64,000 nucleotides of DNA from Actinomycetes bacterium (GCA_021787475.1 JAJYLW010000003.1:7728-71727), one strand, 5' to 3'. Counted from the first letter of the stretch, positions 35,047 through 46,361 are shown. The notes: generated from the letters alone by a model not told the origin. Numbers and translations: made by a program.

Positions 35047-36093
35047 CTAGGCGAAAAAGGTCTTGGCCAACTGCCAGAATTCATCGCGCACCAGCTTGCG
35101 CTCGCCAACCGCGAGCTCGAGCGGCACCGATACGATCTCGTCACCATGAAGGGCGGCCATCTGGCCCCACTTCCCCGACTCGACCAGCGCCGCCGCGTTG
35201 ACGCCGTAGCGGGTGGCGAGGATGCGGTCGTGGGCCGTTGGCGTGCCGCCGCGCTGGATGTGGCCCAACACCGTCGCCCGCGTCTCAAAGCCGGTGCGCC
35301 GCTCGATCTCCTTTGCCAGCAAGTTGGCGACGCCGCCCAGCTTGACGTTACCGAAGGCGTCCACCTCATCGGACTGCATCACCATTTTCTCCTCGCCCTC
35401 CCGGGTAACCAGCTTTGCCCCCTCGCTGACGGCAACGATGTTATAGTTCCGGCCGCCTTCGCGCTGGCGCCTGAGGATGTCGCAGACCTCGGCCACCGAG
35501 ATGTCAAACTCAGGCAGCATGACGACGTCGGCGCCGCCGGCGATGCCGGCCATCACCGTGATCCAGCCGGTGTGCCGGCCCATGATCTCAACGACAATCG
35601 TACGGTCGTGTGATTCGGCGGTGGTGTGGAGGCGGTCGATGCACTCGGTGGCGATCTGGACGGCTGTGTCGAAGCCAAAAGTGTAATCGGTGCCGGAGAG
35701 GTCATTGTCGATCGTCTTGGGTACGCCGACCATGTTGAGCGCATGCTCCTCATAGAGCCTGTTGGCCACGCCCAGGGTGTCATCGCCGCCGATCGCAATC
35801 GTCGCCCAGATGTCATTCCGGCGCAGGTTGTCAACGAGCATCTCGACGCCGCCTTCCCGCTTCATCGGGTTGGTGCGCGATGTGCGCAGGATGGTGCCGC
35901 CCTGCGCCAGTATTCCCGCGGTCGACTCAATGTCAAGCGGCATGTACTCGTTCTCCAGCAGGCCGCGCCAGCCGTGCTTGACGCCCACCATCTCGTAGCC
36001 GGCCCGGACCAGCTTAAGGGTGGCGGCGCGAATAACCGCGTTCAGACCGGGGCAGTCGCCTCCGCCCGTGAGGATTGCAACCTTTTTGGCCAT
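35047..36093 (-). CDS. pfkA: 6-phosphofructokinase, probably pyrophosphate-dependent
   Basis: 348 residues. TGGGDCPGLNAVIR, GVPKTIDNDLSGTD, MGRHTGW and LGHIQRGGTPTAHDR are intact. In ATP enzymes the nucleotide site reads GGDGS and PGTID; here it is GGDDTLG with Asp and VPKTIDND with Lys, the pair seen in PPi-using enzymes. The group-III-like sequence resembles actinobacterial PPi-PFKs. A PPi-linked, reversible glycolytic step is therefore likely. It is a single-gene unit with a 595-bp gap upstream. Confidence 0.9.
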   Translation of the reverse strand: MAKKVAILTGGGDCPGLNAVIRAATLKLVRAGYEMVGVKHGWRGLLENEYMPLDIESTAGILAQGGTILRTSRTNPMKREGGVEMLVDNLRRNDIWATIAIGGDDTLGVANRLYEEHALNMVGVPKTIDNDLSGTDYTFGFDTAVQIATECIDRLHTTAESHDRTIVVEIMGRHTGWITVMAGIAGGADVVMLPEFDISVAEVCDILRRQREGGRNYNIVAVSEGAKLVTREGEEKMVMQSDEVDAFGNVKLGGVANLLAKEIERRTGFETRATVLGHIQRGGTPTAHDRILATRYGVNAAALVESGKWGQMAALHGDEIVSVPLELAVGERKLVRDEFWQLAKTFFA

Positions 36094-36202
36094 CTGAAAA
36101 CCTCCGTTTTTCGCTGTTGACGAACGCGTGGCCCGTTGCCCGGACCCGTATTTCTCACGGCAAATAATATCCTCTGGAGGCCGGATAAGAAACCAGCCGC
36201 AG

Positions 36203-36221
36203 CCTGATACTTCGTATCAGG
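36203..36221. other. Stem-loop CCTGATAC-TTC-GTATCAGG
   Basis: A perfect 8-bp stem with a 3-nt loop, about 110 nt before the pfkA start on its leader side. No U-tract follows, so a regulatory leader hairpin is as likely as a terminator. Confidence 0.5.
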
Positions 36222-36545
36222 ATGGCCGGCGCGACCGGCAGATTTAGAAGCAAACCTTATTGATTGATTAAGCAATACTGGAAGGGCTGACATATAAAGT
36301 GTTGTCTAAATACAACTGGAATAGTAAGATTATTATTGCCTATCCCGGTTGGGAACCTTTAAGACAGCCTGATTTACGGCCGAGATAAGTAACAGGTGCG
36401 AGGGGACCACGCCGGTCGCTTCAGCGCCGCTTGATTTGCCCGTGCGGGTAAGAGAGACCAGCGCAGGTCGACAGCCATGTGCCGTAAAATGTCTTTCGCT
36501 GTGCCTCCCGCCCTCCACAGGTGGACGTACGGGTAAATTGTTTTT

Positions 36546-36584
36546 CGGGGACGTGATGCGGGCCGGGCCCGCATCACGTCCCCG
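36546..36584. repeat. 39-bp palindrome GGGGACGTGATGCGGGCC
   Basis: CGGGGACGTGATGCGGGCC and its exact complement form a nearly loopless hairpin. The outer GGGGACRTGA resembles the REP-like elements at 26750 and 32159. In the 36094-36688 gap this, the hairpin at 36203 and the repeat at 36604 are the only structures seen; no gene is visible. Confidence 0.6.
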
Positions 36585-36603
36585 CTTCAATTCATCTACA
36601 AAG

Positions 36604-36680
36604 GTCAGTAGGCACAGGCCTCCAGGCCTGTGCGTAGATTAACCCTCCCAAAGACAGGCTGGAAAGCCTGCCATCTACCA
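36604..36680. repeat. AGGCTTTTAGCCTGCC repeat family, copy 2 (inverted)
   Basis: On the minus strand: GGTAGATGGCAGGCTTTCC, AGCCTGTCTTTGGGAGGG, TTAATCTACGCACAGGCC. It shares the order of blocks with copy 1. It ends next to the rpmF stop and may serve as its 3' hairpin. Confidence 0.75.
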
Positions 36681-36688
36681 ATATTTAA

Positions 36689-36868
36689 TTATTCCTCAAA
36701 CTTGATAATCTCGCGCCCCTTGTAGGTGCCGCAGGTGGGGCAAACCCGGTGGGGCAGCTTGAAGCTGTGGCATTGGGGGCAGGTGTTGACGCCCGGCGCC
36801 TCCAGGGCGTCGTGGGAGCGCCGCCGGTCGCGGCGGGCCTGTGAGGTTTTTCGTTTGGGGACGGCCAT
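36689..36868 (-). CDS. rpmF: Ribosomal protein bL32
   Basis: 59 residues, [18 protein letters not shown] start and [20 protein letters not shown], a four-Cys zinc-binding form (C+), then [10 protein letters not shown] component of the large ribosomal subunit. It follows the YceD gene, the usual pairing, with a short heptamer tract in the 64-bp gap. The Cys-containing form points to zinc-replete expression. Confidence 0.95.
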   Translation of the reverse strand: MAVPKRKTSQARRDRRRSHDALEAPGVNTCPQCHSFKLPHRVCPTCGTYKGREIIKFEE

Positions 36869-36875
36869 TAAAAAA

Positions 36876-36903
36876 GTTTCCTGTTTCCTGCTTCCTGTTT
36901 GCG
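36876..36903. repeat. Heptamer tract, four units
   Basis: GTTTCCT twice, then GCTTCCT and GTTTGCG, in exact 7-base register between yceD and rpmF. It contains no start or stop use by either gene. Confidence 0.6.
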
Positions 36904-36931
36904 GATTTTTTTCAAAGAAAAGGGTAGCACA

Positions 36932-37471
36932 TTAATCCGCCGCCTTCCACTTCCTCAGCTTGCCCCAGCGCATATCCAAAGGCGGTTTGCAGCCGCACTC
37001 CTCAAAGTTGAGGTTGGCGCCGCACTGCGGGCAGAGCCCCTTGCAAGCCTGGCGACATAATATCTGCGGCGGCAGCAACTCGGCAATGGCGCTCCGGGCC
37101 CACTCCGACAGATTCAGGCTGCCGTCCTCCATAAACCAGAGGGACGCCTCTTCTTCCTCGCCGATCTCCTCCACTGGCGGCAGCTTCGTCTCAAAATAAT
37201 CCTCGGCTTTAACGTCAAGGTCAAGGTCGGCCGGCTCCAGGCAGCGCCAGCAGGCGCCTTCGAGGCGGCAGCTGAACTCAAGCTTAACCGCGAAGCCGCC
37301 GCCGGCAAAAGTGGCTGTCAGCCGCGCCGGCACCACATCGGACACGAAAACGTAGTCGCGTCCGGCCAGCCTCAGCGGCGGCAGGTAAAGCGCCAGCTCG
37401 AACGTGCGGGCGGCGCCCAGTTCTTGAGGTTGCGAAACAAGATCAAATATGGTGGGGTTGCGGGCGGGCAT
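36932..37471 (-). CDS. yceD: YceD family protein (DUF177)
   Basis: 179 residues. Conserved CRLEGACWRCLEP, EDYFE, EIGEEEE and a closing CRQACKGLCPQCGANLN with FEECGC. Member genes nearly always precede rpmF and affect 23S rRNA or ribosome assembly. Here it stands between the SepIVA-like gene and rpmF, as in actinobacteria. ATG 37471 lacks a strong ribosome site. Confidence 0.92.
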   Translation of the reverse strand: MPARNPTIFDLVSQPQELGAARTFELALYLPPLRLAGRDYVFVSDVVPARLTATFAGGGFAVKLEFSCRLEGACWRCLEPADLDLDVKAEDYFETKLPPVEEIGEEEEASLWFMEDGSLNLSEWARSAIAELLPPQILCRQACKGLCPQCGANLNFEECGCKPPLDMRWGKLRKWKAAD

Positions 37472-37481
37472 AATGAAAATT

Positions 37482-37502
37482 ACGAGTTTCGAGTTCCGAG
37501 TT
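37482..37502. repeat. Heptamer tract, three units
   Basis: ACGAGTT, TCGAGTT and CCGAGTT in register just upstream of yceD. Otherwise 37503-37685 shows no gene. Confidence 0.55.
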
Positions 37503-37685
37503 TAAAATTCGGGCGGAGCTAACGCCAGTGTATTTCCCTTCCCCGGAAAGTATTGCTGCAAACAATATTGTTTGTCAGATATTTGTTGAGGGATTTGCGA
37601 CAATCGGAAACAATTAACGGCAACCGGAAACTGCCGCAGGGCGCAGTATGGATGGCGGAGAATAGCAGAAGACCGGAAAGGCCGG

Positions 37686-38165
37686 TTATTCCGCTTCCTG
37701 GGGCTGTTCTTCTTCCTCGCCCGTCTTTCCCTGGAGCCGCTCGCGGCCGCGCCTGACAGCCGCCAGGAACTTCTCCAGGTTCACTTCCAGCGTCTCGAGG
37801 ACCTCGTCGGCATAATCCTCGGCGCCCAGGCGGATCTCGCGCTCGCGGGCGCGGGCGTCCTCCATGATCTGGGCGGCATTGCGCTCCGCCATCTTGACGA
37901 CTTCCTGCTCCGAGGTAAGCCGCTCCGCCTGCTCGTTTGCGTCCTTGACGATGCGGTCGCTTTCGGTCTTGGCCTCGGCCAGCATCTCCTGGCGCTCCTT
38001 GACGATCCAGCGCGCCTGCTTGATCTCCTCCGGGATCGTGGTCCGCATCTGGTCCAGAATGTCATAAATCTCTTCGCGCTCGATCATGACCTTGTCGGTC
38101 ATCGGCATCGGCCGGGCGTTATTGACCAGTTCGTCAAGCTTGTCTATTAAAACCAGTACGTCCAC
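37686..38165 (-). CDS. SepIVA-like coiled-coil cell-division protein
   Basis: 159 residues. The start LIDKLDELVNNARPMPMT and EIYDILDQMRTTIPEEIKQA resemble mycobacterial SepIVA (DivIVA-like). The middle (about 50-135) is a charged coiled coil with A-x-x-I and E-x-R repeats; the tail is acidic. SepIVA lies beside the YceD gene in Mycobacterium, as here, which supports the call. It is expected to act at the septum or in polar growth; direct homology is inferred from pattern only. Confidence 0.75.
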   Translation of the reverse strand: MDVLVLIDKLDELVNNARPMPMTDKVMIEREEIYDILDQMRTTIPEEIKQARWIVKERQEMLAEAKTESDRIVKDANEQAERLTSEQEVVKMAERNAAQIMEDARAREREIRLGAEDYADEVLETLEVNLEKFLAAVRRGRERLQGKTGEEEEQPQEAE

Positions 38166-38186
38166 TTTGCCTCCAGGGTTCCAGGT

Positions 38187-38672
38187 TTACTGGAAAAGCT
38201 CGGCAAGCCGCCCGGCCACCACCGGTGGAACCAGGTCGTCAACCTTGCCGCCGAATTTTGCTATTTCCTTTACGCCGCTGGAGCTTAAAAAGCTAAACTC
38301 CGGCGACGCCATCAAGTAAACTGTTTCTATGTCCGGCGCCAGTTTCCTGTTCAGCTGCGCCATCTGGAACTCGTACTCGAAATCGGAGATGGCCCTGAGG
38401 CCCTTCACCAGCGCCAGCGCCTTCCACTTGCGGGCAAAGTCAACCAGGAGCGTGTCGAAAACATCGACCCGGGCGGCCTCTCCCAGTGACTGCCGCAAAA
38501 ACTCCGCCCGCTCGGCGGCGCCAAACATCGTCTGCTTGCGCGGCTCGGCGACGACGCCGACCACCACCTCCGCAAACAGCCCGCCGGCGCGGCGGATGAT
38601 GTCAAGGTGCCCTTCCGTCACCGGGTCGTATGTACCCGGGCAGACGGCGATAATATCGGCAAAATCGGCCAT
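38187..38672 (-). CDS. coaD: Phosphopantetheine adenylyltransferase
   Basis: 161 residues. The nucleotidyl-transfer motif CPGTYDPVTEGHLDIIRRA with TxGH-type residues, LVKGLRAISDFEYEFQMAQLNRKLAP and the closing SSSGVKEIAKFGG are complete. It makes dephospho-CoA from pantetheine phosphate, in the cytoplasm. It lies in line with rsmD and the SepIVA-like gene. Confidence 0.96.
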   Translation of the reverse strand: MADFADIIAVCPGTYDPVTEGHLDIIRRAGGLFAEVVVGVVAEPRKQTMFGAAERAEFLRQSLGEAARVDVFDTLLVDFARKWKALALVKGLRAISDFEYEFQMAQLNRKLAPDIETVYLMASPEFSFLSSSGVKEIAKFGGKVDDLVPPVVAGRLAELFQ

Positions 38673-38707
38673 GGGGGCAGTATAACACCTTGCCGCCAGG
38701 CAAATGC

Positions 38708-39244
38708 CTAGCCGTCCCCGTAGACACGCACCCTGGTGTCGCCGTAGCGTTTGTCAGCAAGCAACGCCAGGGGCAGCGTAACATCGCCGCGGGCGTCAAA
38801 CTCCACCACAATCCTGCCGCGCGGGGCCGTCACCGCCGGCAGCCGCTTTTCCAGATCCGCCGCGATGACGCGGTGCATTTTATAGGGAGGATCAACAAAA
38901 ATCAAATCAAACTGTTGCTGCTTTTTGGCTGCATCCTTAAGAAAAACGAGCCAGTCGCGGCGACTGAGGCTGACATTGTCATATTTCAGTTTTGAGATAT
39001 TATCTGCAATCGTTCTGACGGCGCCGGCGCGGCTGTCAACCATCACCGCCGCGGCGGCGCCGCGGCTGAGCGCCTCCAGGGCCAGGGCGCCGCTGCCGGA
39101 GAAAAGGTCAAGAACGGTCAAGCCTTCCACGCTCCCCAGCATGCTGAAGACCGCCTCCCGCACCCGGTCGGCCGTCGGCCTTGTCCGCGTCCCCCGCGGG
39201 GCGGCAATGATGGCTCCCTTCCTGGAACCGGCAATTATGCGCAT
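38708..39244 (-). CDS. rsmD: 16S rRNA (guanine966-N2)-methyltransferase
   Basis: 178 residues. RIIAGSRKGAIIAAPRG, RPTADRVREAVFSML, LDLFSGSGALALEALSRGA and the catalytic VDPPY are all present. It methylates G966 of 16S rRNA. The rsmD-coaD pair is common in bacteria; here recG is displaced from it by about 5 kb of secreted-protein DNA. Confidence 0.95.
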   Translation of the reverse strand: MRIIAGSRKGAIIAAPRGTRTRPTADRVREAVFSMLGSVEGLTVLDLFSGSGALALEALSRGAAAAVMVDSRAGAVRTIADNISKLKYDNVSLSRRDWLVFLKDAAKKQQQFDLIFVDPPYKMHRVIAADLEKRLPAVTAPRGRIVVEFDARGDVTLPLALLADKRYGDTRVRVYGDG

Positions 39245-39334
39245 GGGATTTTAATGGAACGCGCCTTCGGCCTGCCAAGGGTAGCCAGAATTTCCTATAT
39301 CCTGCGCCCGGCAGTACGCCTGACATCGCCAGCT

Positions 39335-39529
39335 TCAGGCCATCTGAGAATCGGCGGACTCAACGCTCGCACCGGCACGCCAATGCTTAACATCGCTTTC
39401 CGGACCAGCCTCTCCCCGGGCAAAGGAGCCAAATAACGCCAGCCTTTTAACGCCAAATTTGTCCAGGTCTGCTTTGTGTTCTATTGTTCTATAAGTATGT
39501 TCAGAATGTCCATAATTGCTCATCCTCAA
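39335..39529 (-). pseudogene. Truncated MNT-type nucleotidyltransferase
   Basis: About 64 codons with KFGVKRLALFGSFARGEAGPESDV, of which GSFARGE..SD is the nucleotidyltransferase motif. After SDV the DID motif and the remaining domain are lost and sequence becomes KHWRAGAS. No HEPN partner is adjacent. It looks like a decayed toxin-antitoxin or nucleotidyltransferase gene. The other parts of 39245-39702 show no gene. Confidence 0.65.
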
Positions 39530-39702
39530 ATATTTGACAACGCCTGGAATACGCCAACCTAGACGGCATCAATAAAACCTTGCGAATCACTTCGAAATGA
39601 CGCGGCTTGATTGCGCGCCTGAACGGCTGATCGCGTTCTTGCGTGATTTGAAGTTTATGGAAAGCCCAACTCCACCCCATCTATCTGTGCTCTATCTGTG
39701 CT

Positions 39703-42700
39703 TTATTTAAGCACCGTCCCCAGCACCTCATTAAAGTACCCGTTCCAGGTAACGCGCTGGGAGGCCATCACGTTTTCGGAGGCGCTTACCTCCACGGGGC
39801 CTCCCATCTTGCCGGAGAAGGTGGGAGTTATCCGCTGGCCGGGGCTTAGAGTGCCGTGCGCAACCTGGGCCCCGCCAATACTGATCTGGTAGGATACCGG
39901 GCCGCTTCCCGGGTTCGTCACCAGGATCCAGTTGGTGGCCCCGGCCGAGGCGTTATCGTACCAGGTCCAGTTGTAGTCAGAGGCAAGGTCCGCCTTGGGG
40001 TAACCGGGGACTTCCTCAAAGGAAGGTCCGGCTACCACCCTTTGGGAGGTAATCACGTTTCCTGAGGCTATAACCTCCACGGGGCCGGCCATCTTGCCGG
40101 GGAAGGTGGGGGTTATCCTTTGGCCGGGGTTTAGAGAGCCTTGTGCAACCTGGGCCCCGGCAATCTTTATCTGGTAGGTTACCGCGCTGCTGCCCGGATT
40201 TGCCACAAGCACCCAGTCGGTATAACCAGGAGAGGCGTTGTCGTACCAGGTCCAGAGGTAGTCGTTTGACAGTGAGGAAGCTGGTATGCCAGGCACCTCA
40301 TTAAACGCTGCTCCATAGTTGGACAGGACCCGTTGGGAGGCTATAACGTCGCCTCCGGTGGAGGTAACTTCAACCGGGCCGCCTATCACCCCGGGGAAGG
40401 TGCGGTTAACGTTCTGACCTGGTTTGATTGTTCCGCTCCAGACTTGCTGGCCAGCGATCTTGATGGCCACCGTTACCGTTCCCTGAGTGTTGCCACTATG
40501 ATCTGTCCCCGGGTTTGCCACCAGGATCCAGTTGGTGTATCCGGGACTGTTATTGTCGTACCAGGTCCAGTAGAAGTCGTTGGAGAGTTTGCTCTGTTCC
40601 GTTCCCAGGACTTCTTCCAGTGAGTTGCCACCCGCGGGCCAGAGAATACGCTGCGAGACTATGCCCTTCCCACCTGTTGCGGTTGCCTTTACCGGGCCGC
40701 CGATAGTCTTTGCGTAGCGGGGCTCGATGCTCTTGCTGCGGCCGACGACGCCGTTGTTGTAAGAGCTCAGCGGCTCGGAGGCGCCACCAATCCAGAGGCT
40801 GTAAGTTAAGTTCCCCGCAGCCGAACTCGGGTTGGCCAGAAGCACCCAGTCATCGCCGCCGACGTTGTCGTACCAGGTCCAGAAGTATCTGGTCTGCTGG
40901 CCCGCCGGTGGTGGTGGCGGCGGAGAGCCGCCAACCGTGAAGCTGCCGTTGGTTTCAGCTTTATTGCCAAGGTAATCAAAGACGTCTACGGTGAACGTAT
41001 GTGATCCCGAGCCAAGCCCCGAGGTCTGGCAGCTTACCGCGCTTACGCCAACCGAGCAGTTGCCGGTGATGTTCTTGCCGTCAAGGGTAACAGTCACTTT
41101 TGAGAGATCGATGCCAACGCCGGTGCCGTCGCCGTAATCGGCGCCGATCGTTACCGAAGCGCCGTTGACATTGCCGGTGAGATTGGTAACCGCGGGCGTC
41201 TGCGTAATAACGGAGGCAAGCGTCGCGTTAACCCCCGCGGTATCCTGACCCAGGGTTACGACAACGGGATTGGCGTGGTCCAGGTCCGCTTGGCCGTTGT
41301 AATACCGGGAAGCGTAGACCGCCCCCGTCAGTCCCGGCCAGCCGAAACCCACCTTGTAATTCCCCGAAGCAAGCCCGGCGACAGAGTAATTACCATTGGC
41401 ATCAGTTGTCGCCGCTCCTCCAACCTGGTTTTGATCACTGCTTGTGCTGGCAGATGTATAGGCTGTGACTTCCACGCCCGCCAGTGGCAGTCCGTTCACA
41501 TTTATCACTTTGCCGCTAATCGTGCCGCCGGTCTGAAGTTGAGCATTAATACCAGGAGTGGTGCCGCCGGCCGTAACTGTCAGCAGGTCGGCAGAACTCG
41601 TATCGTTCTTGCCGTTGTAAAATTGCGGTGCGTAAATGTAGCCGCAGTCCCAACAGCCGTAATTGAAGCCAACCTTGTACTGGCCATAACCGGCAGGAAT
41701 ATTAGGTATAACGTAATGGCCATACTGATCGGCTGTCGCCCAGCCAACCGGCCCCCAGGTGCTGGAATTGTCAATGGTTCTATAGATAACAACTCCCGCT
41801 CCTGGCAGCGGCTGTCCAGCCTGATTCGTTACAGCGCCGGTGATGGCGCCCATTGTCGCTCCCAAAGCAAGCGATGCGCTTATGCCCTCCGTGGTACTGC
41901 CGGCGTTAATTGATACCGCGTCGGCCGAGTTAATATCTGTCTGGTTGTTAAAGAACTGGGGTCGATATATGTTGGCCGGATCGCTGAAACCGACCCTGTA
42001 GCTGCCGGGGTTCAAATTGCCGATCGAATAATTGCCGTACGCGTCGGTAGCCGCGCTGGTGGTCATGCGCCATGAGCCGCCGGCTTGATCCGGGTAGGCG
42101 TCTCCTTGAATCGAATTGGCGTCTTCTTGAACCGAATTGGCATCCTGCTGGTAAATCTCAACCTGTATGCCCGCCAGCGGCTTGTCGTACTGGTCAGTTA
42201 CGGCGCCGGTGACTGAGCCGGTTGCCGATAACTGGGTATTTATCCCGGATGTGTTGTTACCGCCGGTGACCGAGACCAGGTCGGCGGAACCTTCATCCAG
42301 TTTGCCGTTGTAATACTGGGTCTGGTAACCATCATCCGAGAACACTACCTTGAAGCTTCCGTTTTTGCCGCAATGCACCTGGTAATTGCCGTTCTGGTCC
42401 GTTAGTGCAAAATCATTGTCCCATCCATTGTCCAGAACATGTACCAAGGCGTTTTGCAAGTGATGGCCCGCCTGATCGGTGACTGTGCCGCTAATAATTC
42501 CGGCGGGAGCCATCTGCGCGTTGATCCCGGTAGTAGGGCTTCCCTGCGTAACCGGCACCAGGTCGCCGGCGTTGACATCGGTCTTGTTGTGATAGAACTG
42601 ACCCAGATACAGATCGGCGCCGGGCGTACCTGTACTAAATTCAACCTTGTAATAGCCGGAGGGAAGTGAACCAATTGAATAGTTTCCGTTGCTGTCGGTC

Positions 42701-43269
42701 AAAGTGGCTGGTTCCGGTAATACACTCCAGCTTGAGCCGTAATATTTATAAACTGACACTTCTAGGCCATTAAGAGGGTGATCGGACTGGTCGGTAACAG
42801 TGCCTGTGATGGAGCCTCCCGTCTGCATGGCGGCGTTAATGCCGGAAGTCGTATTGCCGGCGGTGACAGAAACGGCATCAGCCGAGCTGGAGTCAGGTTT
42901 GTTGTTGTAAAACTGGGTGACGTAATTGCAAGAAGAGTCAGCCCACCAACCGCACTGAAAGGAAACGTTGTAACTTGCAGGGTCCAATGAATCAATTGTG
43001 TAGTTTCCGTATTCGTCTGTTGTGGCAGAGCCCCAACTGCTTCCATTATTGGAAGGATACGCAGAAACATAGATACCCGCGAGCGGTTTTCCGGAACTGT
43101 CCGTGACAGTGCCGGAAATGGTGCCCTGTGTGCCTGGAGGGGCTGTCCCACCCCCGCTGCCGCTGGCAAGCGCGCTGGCTGAGAAACCGGCAAGAATCAG
43201 CAGGGCGCCGGCGAAGCTGACAATGAAGAGTACCGTCATCTTTTTGTTTGTCCTAATTAAATTCTTCAA
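39703..43269 (-). CDS. Large secreted protein with CarboxypepD_reg-like, Ig-like and WTWYD repeats
   Basis: About 1188 residues from TTG 43269, which has AGGAAGGGAG in front; the open frame starts 10 codons earlier. A signal peptide ends near LAGFSASALAS. Six carboxypeptidase-regulatory-like repeats of about 100 residues follow, each starting like GTISGTVTDQ and ending like TSGINA. An Ig-like unit (about 780-850) and a Pro hinge come next, then four WTWYDN-PG-WILVANPG / GGPVEV / ASQRV / FNEVPG units. It has no enzyme motif. Likely a surface adhesin or stalk (inference). It separates recG and rsmD. Confidence 0.85.
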   Translation of the reverse strand: MKNLIRTNKKMTVLFIVSFAGALLILAGFSASALASGSGGGTAPPGTQGTISGTVTDSSGKPLAGIYVSAYPSNNGSSWGSATTDEYGNYTIDSLDPASYNVSFQCGWWADSSCNYVTQFYNNKPDSSSADAVSVTAGNTTSGINAAMQTGGSITGTVTDQSDHPLNGLEVSVYKYYGSSWSVLPEPATLTDSNGNYSIGSLPSGYYKVEFSTGTPGADLYLGQFYHNKTDVNAGDLVPVTQGSPTTGINAQMAPAGIISGTVTDQAGHHLQNALVHVLDNGWDNDFALTDQNGNYQVHCGKNGSFKVVFSDDGYQTQYYNGKLDEGSADLVSVTGGNNTSGINTQLSATGSVTGAVTDQYDKPLAGIQVEIYQQDANSVQEDANSIQGDAYPDQAGGSWRMTTSAATDAYGNYSIGNLNPGSYRVGFSDPANIYRPQFFNNQTDINSADAVSINAGSTTEGISASLALGATMGAITGAVTNQAGQPLPGAGVVIYRTIDNSSTWGPVGWATADQYGHYVIPNIPAGYGQYKVGFNYGCWDCGYIYAPQFYNGKNDTSSADLLTVTAGGTTPGINAQLQTGGTISGKVINVNGLPLAGVEVTAYTSASTSSDQNQVGGAATTDANGNYSVAGLASGNYKVGFGWPGLTGAVYASRYYNGQADLDHANPVVVTLGQDTAGVNATLASVITQTPAVTNLTGNVNGASVTIGADYGDGTGVGIDLSKVTVTLDGKNITGNCSVGVSAVSCQTSGLGSGSHTFTVDVFDYLGNKAETNGSFTVGGSPPPPPPAGQQTRYFWTWYDNVGGDDWVLLANPSSAAGNLTYSLWIGGASEPLSSYNNGVVGRSKSIEPRYAKTIGGPVKATATGGKGIVSQRILWPAGGNSLEEVLGTEQSKLSNDFYWTWYDNNSPGYTNWILVANPGTDHSGNTQGTVTVAIKIAGQQVWSGTIKPGQNVNRTFPGVIGGPVEVTSTGGDVIASQRVLSNYGAAFNEVPGIPASSLSNDYLWTWYDNASPGYTDWVLVANPGSSAVTYQIKIAGAQVAQGSLNPGQRITPTFPGKMAGPVEVIASGNVITSQRVVAGPSFEEVPGYPKADLASDYNWTWYDNASAGATNWILVTNPGSGPVSYQISIGGAQVAHGTLSPGQRITPTFSGKMGGPVEVSASENVMASQRVTWNGYFNEVLGTVLK

Positions 43270-43347
43270 GTCTCCCTTCCTCTCATTTTTACAGAACAAA
43301 CGGATTATGAAGTGGCGTTCAAAAATACGTAGATAGAAAAGATGTTA

Positions 43348-43376
43348 AAAATACTTCAAATGGCCATTCGAGTCAA
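43348..43376 (-). promoter_or_regulatory. Promoter of the secreted repeat protein
   Basis: TTGACT, 17 nt, TATTTT on the minus strand in an AT-rich stretch 79 nt before TTG 43269. A separate inverted repeat TACTTG..CAAGTA is at 43461-43480 and may be an operator. Confidence 0.6.
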
Positions 43377-43532
43377 TAACAATGCCCAATATCTAACTTA
43401 ATAAATCAAGTATTATTGGTGAATAACCTTGTTGTCATTACCAAGCTGTTCCACAAATAATACTTGACTTTAAGCAAGTAATCAATATTTTTACACAGAT
43501 ACTGTATTGCGCTATTTTTAGAAACCCTTTGA

Positions 43533-44165
43533 CGCCATGTCAATGAAAGATTATTTGTGTGGGTGTACTTCGACTACCAATGGGGAGGCGTTGGCGGCAC
43601 CAGCATTGACGCCCCTTTCGCCTCCGCCCTGGCGGCAGAAATCGGACAAGGCACCGGTCAGCGTTACTGGCCCGATACGCACGACAACATCCTGGTCAAG
43701 TGCGCCGAAACCCGGCCACCTTTGTCATGAAGGGCGGTAAGAAGCGCTTCCTGTTTAACTACGACCAGATCGACCCTGACGACGGCGACTTCTTCTACGT
43801 GGCCGATGTGCGCACCATCGGTGACGCTGAGTTTAACGCCATCCCGGCAGGCATGCCCATGGTCTACGACGGCCTGCTGCTTAAGGGCGCCGCCAGTCCG
43901 GCCGCGTACGTCATCGAAAGAAACAAGAAGCGCCGGATCCCCGACCCCGGCACCTTTACCAAGGACGGTTACCAGTGGGGCGCCATCGCCCAACTGCCTC
44001 AGGCTTGGATGGATATGATCCCCACCGGGCACCAGAAGCCCGATGTCTCCTGGTCCGACGCATGCCTTTGTCATGCTCAAGGGGCCGGTCCGGCTTTTTA
44101 TGTCATGCACGGGGGCTTTAGGCGGTGGATTTGCAGTTTTGACATTAGGAAACTGAGGAATCCTT

Positions 44166-44188
<23 letters not shown>
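43533..44188 (+). pseudogene. Frame-broken remnant of a secreted KRRIPDP-repeat protein
   Basis: One frame reads FVWVYFDYQWGGVGGTSIDA and on to GQRYWPDTHDNILVK, then breaks near 43705. The next frame takes up PATFVMKGGKKRFLF, YVIERNKKRRIPDPGTF, IPTGHQKPDVSWSD and ends at a TGA inside recG's 3' end. The GGKKR-IPDP pattern is a repeat in secreted actinobacterial proteins. There is no start codon for the first part and at least one frameshift. It overlaps recG by 23 bp and abuts the large secreted protein's promoter region. Confidence 0.65.
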
Positions 44189-46328
<2,140 letters not shown>

Positions 46329-46361
46329 GGCCTCTCCTTCTTGCATTTAGGGAGTTGCTAT

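Noticed and set aside
36333-36590. Minus-strand open frames in the pfkA-rpmF gap
   Set aside because: They run through the 39-bp palindrome, show no domain and no ribosome site; treated as non-coding.
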